From positions 16,754,001-16,818,000 of the forward strand of contig JASXTE010000015.1 of the NCBI GenBank assembly GCA_030280995.1: a stretch of 64,000 nucleotides of DNA, given 5' to 3'. Position 1 is the stretch's first letter, and every line of letters starts with the position of its first letter. A program made the position numbers and the translations under genes. Origin of the DNA: Hemileia vastatrix (lineage: Eukaryota; Basidiomycota; Pucciniomycetes; Pucciniales; Zaghouaniaceae). Of this stretch, positions 34,601 through 43,711 are shown piece by piece. The notes below the pieces were generated by a model. The model searched no databases, was not told the origin of the DNA, and saw only the letters and a program-made list of their open reading frames with translations.

Positions 34601-36822
34601 TACCTAAAAATGTAAAAGAGGTTCAAAGTTTTTTGGGTATGTGTGGATATTATAGACAATATATTAAAAATTACCAATCCATTGCAGCCCCTTTAACAAC
34701 ATTAATCAGGAACAATGAAGCTTTCATTTGGAATAATGAAAGACAACACGCCTTTAATAAATTAAAGGAATGTTTAATGTCAGCTCCAATATTAGGACTG
34801 CCAGATTTCACCCTACCTTTTATCTTGTACACTGATGCAAGTTTCATAGGTTTGGGTGCTGCTTTACAGCAGAAACAGATAATAAATGGAAAATTATCTG
34901 AAGTAGTTATCTGTTATATATCCAGAACCTTAAGAAAAACAGAATTAAGGTATGGTGCCACACAGCTAGAATGTTTAGCCGTGGTTTGGGCTTTGGAGAA
35001 ACTTCATTACTATCTGGAAGACCAGAAGTTTGAACTTATAACAGATTGCAGTGCAGTAAAATCATTACTAAACATGAAAACACCTAATAGGCACATGTTT
35101 AGATGGCAACTAGCTGTACAAGATTACAGAGGAAGAATGACAATCACTCACAGAGCAGGAACATTGCATTCAAATGTGGATTTATTATCCAGAAGTCCTT
35201 TGCCAAATGATGCTGACAACCCAGCTTATGTACCTGAAAATGAGGTTATACATATATTTGGGATTTATATAGTGGATTTAGAAGAAGAGTTTATGCAAAC
35301 TATATTGGAAAATTATTCATCTGATAAAGATTTGTCTATACTATCTACCATTCTTAATGATCCAACAAATGCCTCCATGAGTGCATTAATTAAAACCTTG
35401 CCTCCAAAGTATAAAAATGCGTTGGAAAAAGGTAAACTATCAATTGAAGATGGATATATATATTACAGGAAAAAGTTAAGCAATGTAATAGTAATACCAC
35501 CTTCTATGAAAGAGTTAATGTTGAGTACTTGTCATGATGACATCTTAGCTGGTCATTTTGACTTTAACAAAACATTAACCAGAGTTAAAAATACAGCCTG
35601 GTGGATAAACATGAAAGAGGATGTACAAAAATACATTGAAACATGTGACTCTTGTCAGAAATCTAAAAGATTAACTGGGAAGAGAGCTGGGTTGTTACAA
35701 CAAATAGAGCAGCCAAAAGCTCCATGGGAAATTATAAACATGGATTTTGTAACTGGCTTGCCATTAGGAGGAAAAGAAAGTTTCAATTCTTGCTGGGTAA
35801 TAGTGGATAGATTAACAAAAATGTGTAAGTTTATCCCTACCCATAAAGAGGTATCTGCTAAAGATTTGGCGTTACTATGGTGGACTCAGATGATGAATAC
35901 TGCTGGGTTCCCCAAAGCCATAATCTCTGACAGAGATCCTAAATTTACTTCAGAGTTCTGGACATCTTTGATGGAAGTATCAGGTTGTCAATTAAAATTG
36001 TCTACAGCACACCATCCACAAACTGATGGGCTGGCTGAGAGGATGATACAAACTCTAGAAGACATGATCAGAAGATATTGTGCCTTTGGATTAGAATACA
36101 AAGACAATGAGAAATTCACACATGACTGGGTAACATTAATTCCTGGCCTTGAATTTGCTTATAACAGCACAACTCATTCTGTAACAGAGAAGAAACCATT
36201 TGAACTCTGGCTGGGATATGTACCAAATACCCCAGTAAATCTTTTAAATAAACTACCAAGGTTGGATATACACCCTGGCACTAAATCCTTTATTCATATG
36301 CAACAAATGTGTAGAAAGCATGCAGAAGAATGCATCCAAAAAGCATTTGAATATGAAAAGAAAAGGTGGGACAAATCTCATAAAGAATTTGAATTTAAAA
36401 AGGGAGATGAAGTCCTCATATCAACACTACATTTTAACTTACAAGGTAATGTTAAATTAAAGGATCCCTTTGTAGGACCTTTTGTAGTAAATAAAATGGT
36501 TGGGAATAATGCAGTGGAAGTCATATTATATGCTCCATATGATAGGAAACATCCAGTTTTCCCTATCTCATTATTGAAACCTTACCATGCAAATGATCCT
36601 GACTTATTTCCAAAAAGAAGGGGAAGGCCTAAAAAGCAACCTGAAGAAATTGTGGAAAAAGCAGAGATTGAAAAAATACTCAAGAAAAGAATCCTTACTA
36701 AAGAAAAAGGAACTGAGTATTTACTAAGATTTAAAGGGAAATCAAATGAATTTGATAAATGGATACCTGAAAAAGAAATTTCTAATTTATCCACCCTTCT
36801 TAAAAAATTTAAACAGAAATAA
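31612..36822 (+). CDS. gag-pol: Chromovirus gag-pol polyprotein with C-terminal chromodomain
   Basis: An intact frame of 1736 residues from the first ATG at 31612; the frame is open from 31534. Positions below are counted from 31564. An N-terminal coiled-coil region is followed by retrotransposon gag (about 265-425), a zinc knuckle of the C-x2-C..GH-x-C kind (CYKCNEPWVKGHMC, about 474), protease (LDTGAAGS, 587), RT (LPRIAS, YIDD near 942), RNase H (YTDASF; LECLAVVWALEK), integrase zinc finger (CDSCQK) and catalytic D1394, D1456, E1492, spaced as usual (D-x35-E). The C-terminal 50 residues (KRILTKEKGTEYLLRFKG..NEFDKWIPE) are a chromodomain with the expected aromatic residues. Known chromodomains of this class bind methylated histone H3 and steer integration to heterochromatin. 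How ribosomes reach this frame past the upstream gag-like frame is unclear. Confidence 0.93.
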   Translation: MLNLSLHEDNVNSFIDHQENTINIKMESNELNLDPDNESSELDTEKIEYFLKENPMESKIISKLLLRIEKLEDFSKESNINTENVLLQLTQSLSTAANKLKIIENSNNELINENKRLNSEIRSLESKLEHSQNIMATIEGRVKLSFSNVNDTLTHVPVIKERLQRVEIEVANILKNTETIKDNTSYVERVPVFMKHSDDKPMMEHEHSVMGSENIKSVKDEINDHLSKVSELLNIPQVREAKTSQKNWPKLDQYPSFDGDSKSDWQQFIQRIDNLKFSYKLPDEEITSKLISLFTDVALLWFEYVLSEGINYSWNEWKALIERQFGGPKFRITQQRLYERARYNPNAGDKPMVFLMNLIKIMKAMDPKMDYEEWKEKIIYKFPISVRDIIVARTETVRDTSGFINICNEILLNHKYETKYSNYRQSVDVVKPTTSKLPVEKKKPSAPLVPKRQENNTCYKCNEPWVKGHMCKKRINVIETSQNSEPSNHEDENVESSEDCKSNISYCDDENEIFVLEQDIMFLNDAIPHTDTSLTSIEEAEIIKDVSHDTYKITPIRAPIIICGKEMNDILDTGAAGSVVSLNALMKLDSKYQEKLEPVQTKNWRGFGSVLNPIGKYKTAVFFKYNNGYVRAVCEFVVMDNNNCSDWFIIGNDLLTKFGIKLDPANSCFTIGVNGKRKFKICSENSVYAISPREEQLQGGRTTNEVGELENEIQKASFIPQLSKIEQEDILRLIKSYPMAFAHGSNELGLVKDHEMKISLSCDLDNIPGSLKKKPYPASPAKRKDIEDNIKLLLEMGIVEKVDTTPKYCVISPVLISYEKDKARLCGDYRALNTYTVDDIYPLPRIASINATLQGAKYISCLDGNKGYHQIHVERNSQNYLLITTHMGIYKYVRIPFGPKNAPSVFQKLMDSVFHQEMVEGWLLVYIDDIIVFSKTYDEHLNHLKRVFQKMDEINMTIALKKCKFGFQSLKVVGHVVSGLQICVDQNKVAAIKNIGIPKNVKEVQSFLGMCGYYRQYIKNYQSIAAPLTTLIRNNEAFIWNNERQHAFNKLKECLMSAPILGLPDFTLPFILYTDASFIGLGAALQQKQIINGKLSEVVICYISRTLRKTELRYGATQLECLAVVWALEKLHYYLEDQKFELITDCSAVKSLLNMKTPNRHMFRWQLAVQDYRGRMTITHRAGTLHSNVDLLSRSPLPNDADNPAYVPENEVIHIFGIYIVDLEEEFMQTILENYSSDKDLSILSTILNDPTNASMSALIKTLPPKYKNALEKGKLSIEDGYIYYRKKLSNVIVIPPSMKELMLSTCHDDILAGHFDFNKTLTRVKNTAWWINMKEDVQKYIETCDSCQKSKRLTGKRAGLLQQIEQPKAPWEIINMDFVTGLPLGGKESFNSCWVIVDRLTKMCKFIPTHKEVSAKDLALLWWTQMMNTAGFPKAIISDRDPKFTSEFWTSLMEVSGCQLKLSTAHHPQTDGLAERMIQTLEDMIRRYCAFGLEYKDNEKFTHDWVTLIPGLEFAYNSTTHSVTEKKPFELWLGYVPNTPVNLLNKLPRLDIHPGTKSFIHMQQMCRKHAEECIQKAFEYEKKRWDKSHKEFEFKKGDEVLISTLHFNLQGNVKLKDPFVGPFVVNKMVGNNAVEVILYAPYDRKHPVFPISLLKPYHANDPDLFPKRRGRPKKQPEEIVEKAEIEKILKKRILTKEKGTEYLLRFKGKSNEFDKWIPEKEISNLSTLLKKFKQK

Positions 36823-36991
36823 ATTTCTGTTCAACCAGCTGAGGGGTTAAAAAACCAGTACTCATAATATTTTATTATGTTTTATTTCTTTAAAGTTGAT
36901 ATCTTTAATGCTACAGATTTATTCTGAATACCTGAAAATTACAAATTAAATAAAATAAAATGTATAACTTATCATTTTTTATTGTTTTTTT

Positions 36992-37002
36992 GGGTGGGCG
37001 AG
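36992..37002 (+). other. Polypurine-type tract before the chromovirus 3' LTR
   Basis: GGGTGGGCGAG lies directly before the LTR start, after a T-rich run. The same string precedes the LTR in copy 1. Confidence 0.5.
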
Positions 37003-38503
37003 TGTCAGCCTGTATATCTCCAGGACTGAGTAAAAAGTGATTATAAGTTATGTTAAACACATGAACTATACATGGGACTAATAAATAAGAGTACACAAAT
37101 AGTATACATAAGTAAAATTATGATAATACACAAAAAATGCCATTATAACACCTTATATACACGCATATATCCACCTTTTATAGTTCTTATGTACTTAATA
37201 ATAAGTTGGAATATGTTAGGGTAATCTTAAGAACCTTAAGTATAAGGCTGCATAACTTTTAAGTACACTTAAAGCTGTTATATTCATTGTTTTATGCAAA
37301 AAACAAGAAATGCGCTTTATTTCACTTAAACGTTGACTATATGCGCTATAAAATTGAGAATATCAAAATTGCGCTTTGACAGATCAATTGGGCTCATTTA
37401 GAACTATTGATTTGGCTATTTAAATGCATAAAAATAACACTTTTCAAATTTGGTGTTTTTTATGCCAGAAATGGCTTCTGTGTACTGGCCACATACTGCC
37501 TGCTTTTTTCCCGTGTGAATAGCTTCATTTTTAGCAAAGTTAGCTTTTTCACACTATAATTACCCCACATTCTACTCCCACTGTGGGGAAACACACTAAA
37601 ATAGGCGACAGGCGCTTATTTAGTGTCCTAGCTTAATTAATAATGCATTGACCCTGTTTATATGCACTAATTTCATTAATAACCTCACTCTTGGCACTTT
37701 ATTTCATCACCACGCTTAAATTCGCCTAATTTTAGTCAAGGATTTACCCGTGCAAGAGCCTGCCAAGAACTGCATGTAGTTACCCCACATCTCACGCTCT
37801 TTTTTAAGTTTTTGGGTGGTTTCTCAGTCAATTTTGGTTATTTTTGAATGGAAATTTCACGTAGTATAATGTCAGGATTAGCCCCATTATTTCTACAGTC
37901 AATCCCCCTTATTATTAAGCTATTATTAACCTTAAAAAGTCTCCTTTAGTCCTTAATATTATTGTTTTATACGCATATACTCTCTTTTTGTCTTTTTCTT
38001 TAATTTTGATGGATTTCCCTTATTATTTCAGGATTTTGGCGGTTATTACTCTTCTAATTATGTCATGGGTCACTGGGAATGTTGATGGGAATGTCTATTA
38101 GTTGTTTAGAGGCGTGATTAACTGTGTATTGGGTGGTACATCAAGGGAATCATTGGGGAACTCAGTGTGTATAAAAGGAGGAGGTTTTTGGGTTGTATTT
38201 CTTCATTCTTTATCATTACAATTTAACCAATATAACCAAACCAATTACAATACATATCAATTAGTACTTTTATAAGACTTTTGAATAGTATCTGAATTTA
38301 TATAATCTATTTTTCTACCAACTATAAAGATTGTAAGCCATATATAAGAATAGTGAGAATTATATTACTGAGACCTTTATATTTGATTATATTTTACAAC
38401 TTAGTGGATTAAATCTACAGTATTCATATAAGACCATTAAAATCTTCTAGACAACTGACTATTCAAGCTAGTTCACGTCCTTGTACTTGACCTTAGCCTG
38501 ACA
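37003..38503 (+). repeat. 3' LTR of chromovirus copy 2
   Basis: 1501 bp, nearly identical to the 5' LTR. TATAAAAG lies at 38170-38177. The 3' flank starts with the target duplication AAACT and resumes the satellite monomer exactly where it was interrupted. Confidence 0.93.
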
Positions 38504-39600
38504 AAACTCCTGTGCCAAATGCATACCAGGTGATGTTACACCATTTATAATATTATTAAATAAATGTATAAAAATATGAAAATAATTTATTTTAAAAATT
38601 ATTAATTGATATCCAAAAGCAATATGAGGAATAAAAAAATAGATTAAAGGGATCAAATATGAAAAAAGAAATCCAAGTAATATTCCTACTATCAAAGGCC
38701 AGTAGAGGTGTTGAAGCAAATGAGAGCCATCAGGGATAAGTTGTACTAAATTGACTGTTTTTTAAAGATAAAAAATTGTGCACCTGTTGTTTGGATGAAC
38801 TCTAGGTGGAAACTTTGGCTATATAAAACTACTTCCAGTGAAGTTTTTTATCAAATAATTTTTTTATTGCCATAGAGAGAATTGATCCCATCTGACTGCA
38901 CCTGACCAAAAGTGTCCAGCACAAGTTCAGCCAAACTTGTGCTGGACACTTTTTTGATGGTGAGTATCTAGGGTGCAGGTCTTCTTCAGTGCAACTGGTA
39001 ATTTTTTAAAACATATCCACTGGTATTTGATCTTTCTGTTTTATTCATATTTTATCATTTGATCAATTTTTTGTCACCAGAATATTATTATTTTTATTAG
39101 TATAGCAAAAAAACATGTGCCAAATGCTTACAGGGTGATGTTACACCTTTAATAATTTTATTAAATACAGATAAAAATTATTAAAATGATTTGTTTTACA
39201 TAAAATTAATAGATATCTAAAAGAAAAAAAAGGGATAAAAAGAAATAGGTTGAATAAAAGGGATTTTATATGAAATTAAAAATTCAAGCTAAATGCCTAC
39301 TTTCAAGGCTCAGAATAGGTGTTGGATAAAATTGGCACCATCAGGAATAAAATTGTACTTAATTTGATTTTTTGAAAAACTAAATGAAGTTTTCAACTGA
39401 TTTTTTTCCAATATTTAGTTGGACACTTTGTCTATATCAAATTACTTCTAGTACCATGATTGACCAAATTACATCCTCATTTCCATATGCAGAATTGATC
39501 CCATATGGCCGGACCAGGCCAAAGGTGTCAACCACAAGTTTGACAATTCTTCTGGTGGACACTTTTATGATGGAGAGTAGTAGGGTGCAAGTCTTCTTTA
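38504..39600. repeat. Satellite array, continued after the chromovirus
   Basis: Resumes with TGCCAAATGCATACCAGG. One monomer has a good palindrome (about 38910). The next copy (about 39515-39560) is strongly degraded. Noncoding. Confidence 0.88.
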
Positions 39601-40147
39601 GTTAATCTAGTATTCCTTATAAATATTTCCAACTTATTTTTGGCCAAAAATCAGGTGGAAAGTTTGTCCATATCAAATTACTTCTAATGTTGTGATTGAC
39701 TAAAAATTGATTCTCATTGCCATATAGAGAGTTGATCCCATATGACTGGATCTGGAAAAAGTGTCACCACAATTTTTGATAAACTTAAGTTTGAAAATTT
39801 TATGATGGAAAGTAATTTCAAGTCTTCTTCATTTCATCAAGTAATCCTCATAAAAATTTCCACCTGTATTTTGGCCAAACTTCAGGTGGACACTTTGGCC
39901 TTATTAAATTAATTCTAGTTCCATGTTGATAAAAAACTCATACTTATTGCCATATAGAGATATTAAACCCATCAGACTTTGCCTTTGCAAAAGTGTCTAC
40001 CTGAATTATGGCTAAACCTCAGTTGGACACTTTTATGATGCAGAGTAGCTGGGTCAAAAGTATTCTTCAGTTAATTTGGTATTCATAATAAATTTATCCT
40101 CCTGAATTTTAGCCTAACTTCAGGTGGACAATTTTGAAAATCACTGG
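39601..40147. repeat. Short-form satellite units of about 240 bp, degenerate
   Basis: The two inverted-repeat motifs now alternate every 110-130 bp (about 39640, 39757, 39868, 39995, 40103), without the AT-rich block of about 370 bp present in the long monomers. The array ends at the LTR of element B. Confidence 0.7.
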
Positions 40148-41238
40148 TGTGGTCTTCCAACATTGGCAGGGGCCTTTGTTGTGCTATTTGGTGTTGTTTG
40201 GGCATGTCTTAATTGACATCTGTTAAGGAATTAGGTATTTTTCTGGTTTTATTCTGTGGATATTGGGTCTGCGAGTATGTGGGTACTATCATTGGATAGC
40301 CCCGGTTTTTTTCTATATTTTCTGTCTTGTAGATATTTTTCATATTCTAAGGTTTAAGGGGTCATTGCCTCATTTTTCATTTAAAAAGATAGCTGTTTAA
40401 TTTTGTTTTTCGTGTTTTACGGGCTAACCTTAAGTCTTAGGGTTAAGTGCTTAGTACCGTTGGATAGAGCTAATTTTTCTCTATATTTCATGTCTCAATG
40501 TTGTTATAGTGAAATTCTGTGTTTTAAAGGTTTTAGTAGTTGTAGTTAGTTTTTCTAAGTAGATTGGGTGTTTTTAGTGGTTCTCTGGCTTCAGGGAGGC
40601 CGTGCCGCTTCAGGCGGCACCTCTGACGTCGGGCTGCCCGCCCGCCTCTGTTTTAGAAGGTTGGGGAGCACTTCTGGAGGGTTTTTTATGCAATTTGATG
40701 GGTACAGGCGCCAAATTGTTAGGTGTGCATGGGCTCTTTGATAGTGGTCTGTGTGTAGATAGTGAATAAGACAGTTTGGGGCAACCTTAATCATCATACA
40801 ACCATCCGGAGGTGATATCATTGTTCCTCACTCAGTTTTCACTGTTTTCTGGCCACAATTGGCTGTGTTTGTTGCAAGTGAGTTCTTCATTTAACTTAAC
40901 TTTGGCAACTGTTTTCTCTGTTATAGTCTTGCAAGCTATAGCAAGTATTATTGCTGTCTCTGGTGTGGATTTGCATCCTACATCAAGTATTGTTGCTGTC
41001 TCTGGTGTGGACATTGGTCTACATTTCAGTTCTTTGGTCTGGTAGTCTGTCTGGTGACTACTTTCTTGGCTCATCAAGCAGTCAAGTGTATTGGAAAAGG
41101 GGCTTTGGTAAACAGGAACCAATTTACTGTAGCAGGTAAATCTCACTTATTTTTCTAAAGGGACAGGGGATTTTCTCTCTGGTTTTTCTCCAACTCCCTT
41201 GGTCAAGGCCTATAGCTAGCACTACAGGATTGTCTACA
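40148..41238 (+). repeat. 5' LTR of element B
   Basis: 1091 bp, starts TGTGGTCTTC and ends TTGTCTACA. It carries the GC-rich patch near 40611-40649 and two copies of TCTGGTGTGGA. It is the uninterrupted reference for the split LTR of A. Confidence 0.88.
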
Positions 41239-41242
41239 TTTC

Positions 41243-41259
41243 TGGCGCCCAACGTGGGG
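41243..41259 (+). other. Primer-binding site of element B (tRNA-Lys type)
   Basis: TGGCGCCCAACGTGGGG, identical to the site in A, four bases after the LTR end. Confidence 0.75.
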
Positions 41260-41329
41260 TAGAACCTGCTAGTTCTTTGGAATCTCTGTTTTCTTTGGGT
41301 GGCTCTTTTTGGTGTTTTGGACTGGGAGA

Positions 41330-43711
41330 ATGGCTTCTGGTTCTGCTATTCCTGTGGTGACTGTCAGTGGGGGGGATGGTCCTCCTGCTGTGATGGTTAG
41401 GGAATGTGTTAGGATTAAAACTTGGGATGGTACCAAGTTTAATGGGGAAGATGTGAAGTGGTTTCTGGAGAAATATGAAACTGCTGCTGGTGTGGATGGT
41501 GCTTCCTACCTGGACATGGTGAAGCAGATTATCTTCTTCATTAGTGATAGGACAGTGGAGAAGAAGATTGTGGCCATGTATGGCTACAAGAAGAGGGATT
41601 GGAAATTGTTGTGTAGGGTGATGGTGGATAGATGGGGTGTCAGGTTCACAATGGTGGATCTGAAAAAGGTTGTCAGTGAATGGCAATCTTATGGTGGTGT
41701 TGCTAACTTGCATAGTTACAGGAAGTTTCTGCTACAGTTTGATCGTGTGGTGGAATATTTGGTGGAAGTGGAGGAGCTGGCACATGAAAATGCTGCCAAG
41801 GATGTTTTTTGGTCTGCCCTGGCTAGAGATGTAAGGATGGATGTGTTGAAGGAGTTTTCAAGAAAGGAATTGATGAAAACTCTTTCTAATGGGGATCAGA
41901 AGTTGCCTGCCTTGGATAAGGTGAAGGAGGCTGTGGAGGCCCATTTGAAGTTATTGGCTGTGGACACCTATCAGGAGGGGTGTGCCAAGTATGTCAGCAA
42001 AGTAATTGAGGCTTTGGCTGAAGAGGAAATTAGAGAGAAGAAGGAGGAGAAGAATTTGGTGAAGGTTCCAAAACAGGAGAGGGACCCAATGGTGGAACAG
42101 TTAGCTGACCTGACAAAACAGCTTCACATTTTTGTGCAGGAGGCTAAGAAGGTCAATAAGGCACCTTCTCAGCCTTGAGATTTTGAAAGAAGGGCTGGTA
42201 GGAGTGATCCTTGGGTTCGCTCTTATTGCAGTAGGAGGGGGCACAGGTCCAATGATTGTTGGGCATTGAACTGGGATGTGTCTGAAGGAAAAGTGGAGTT
42301 TGATGTCAGGGTTTTCAAGTTCCCTGACGGTTCTTTTGTGAAGCCCAGTGAGGGGCAGACTCCTGTGGATTTGGTCAGGAGGAAGGGAGGTCTCAATCAA
42401 AGGAGGCCAAGGTTTGAGGAGATTTCTGATCAGGGGAAGTCTTCTGGTAAGGAGGATGATGATGTAAAGGGAAAGGGGAAGGAGGTCAATAAGGTCTCTT
42501 TTTCTACTTCTTTTGGTGGTTTGGAGTTGTACTCTTGTGGTGGACAGTCAAGTGGGGAATGCTTGGCTGGTGTTTATGATGTGGAAGCAGGAAAGGTGGG
42601 AAGGCCTAAGAGCAGTTCTCAGGCCCAACCAAAGACTAAGGCTTCAAAGGTGGATCCTAAGCTGAGTGTATCTAGGAAGAAGTACAGCAAAGAGGAGCTG
42701 TACAAGATGCAGAAGGGTATGGCTGACATGGGCCCCCCTAGTTTTGGCGCATTGGACATGAATGGTGAGCCAATGCCAATGGATGTTGATTCTGACTCTG
42801 AGGAGGATGTCCCTTTGGCTTCATTGCCAAAGCCTTCTGGTGTTAGAGGTTCAGGTGAGGGATCTGGTTTGGTTCCTGTTGATGGTAAATCGGTTGGTTC
42901 TGTTCGTCCTCAAGAATCTTCTAGGACCAAGGTGGTGAAGCCAAGGGCTCACTTTGAGAGGCCAGTAGTTTCTGGTCAAGTTAATATTATGGACTCTGTT
43001 CTGGAAAGGATGAATCAGGGTCAGGTTTCCCTATCTTATGGGGAGTTGTATGCTATCAGTCCAGGGTTGGCTGATAGGCAGAAGAAGTTGTTGACCAGGA
43101 GAAGGGTTTCTTCTGGGGAGGTGGAATACATCTGTGATTCTGCTGAAAAGTTTGGTGAGGGGTTGGAAACTCATTTTTCTGCACCTCTGGGTTATTTCAA
43201 TGTCACTCTGAATGGCAGGGAGGCAAGGGCATTGGTGGATTCAGGTTCTCAGATAAACCTGATTACTTTGTTTGAGGCAACTCATTTGGGCCTCCCCATC
43301 CAAACTGGTATTGGTGGGAACTTGAGAGGGATTGGTGGCCATGTCACTGAATTGGTCCGAACTTCTGAATTTGTGAAGTTAGATGTTGGTGGAGCCTCGG
43401 GGAAGGTTCATTTCTATATTGCTAAGGGAACAGTTAAAGCTGTTCTGCGCAGGCCATTCTTGATGGATTTCCAGGCAAGAATTGGCTATCAATATGATTT
43501 GGGAATCAGTTTGGAGTTGACTGGTGAAGATGAAAGGAGACTTCACATGAGGTTATCATCCCCTGGAGAGGATGGTTGGGAGACCAGGCCTGGCTTATCT
43601 TCAATGTGCCAGTGTATGGATTGTTGCAGGAGACGGAGAGAAGTTGGTGCTGCCTCCGGTTTTTTGGAGTGTGGCTCAGGCTCTATTGAGAGTCTGGCTT
43701 TTTTAGAGTGA
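41330..43711 (+). pseudogene. gag: Ty3 gag-protease of element B
   Basis: Starts at the ATG 41330 (MASGSAIPVV). A premature TGA at 42176 replaces an AGA codon, so only the first 282 residues would be made. The zinc knuckle has lost its first Cys (WVRSYC for WVCSYC in A). Downstream the protease with VDSGSQINL is kept near 43240. The frame ends in TGA 43709-43711 just after the TTTTTTA heptamer. Unlike A, B still has the 10 bp near 42005 that keep gag in one frame. Confidence 0.88.
43699..43705 (+). promoter_or_regulatory. -1 ribosomal frameshift heptamer (TTTTTTA) of element B
   Basis: The gag frame reads GCT TTT TTA GAG TGA. A -1 slip enters a frame that stays open through CCTAGTGCTAAAACC into pol. 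The site is in the same place in A. It is the only visible way to join gag-protease and pol in this family. Confidence 0.72.

Larger units (their letters stand above)
28780..38503 (+). mobile_element. Complete chromovirus (Ty3) copy 2
   Basis: Two LTRs of 1501 bp each (28780-30280 and 37003-38503), target duplication AAACT (28775-28779 and 38504-38508), an upstream gag-like frame, and a full-length polyprotein frame ending in a chromodomain. By eye I count about nine LTR differences (0.6 percent), which suggests a recent insertion. It lies inside the satellite array. Confidence 0.93.

Noticed and set aside
40812..41045. 77-codon frame in the Ty3 LTR, also open in A's LTR (15329-15096)
   Set aside because: It lies wholly inside the LTR, is hydrophobic without motifs, and is explained by the LTR similarity of A and B.
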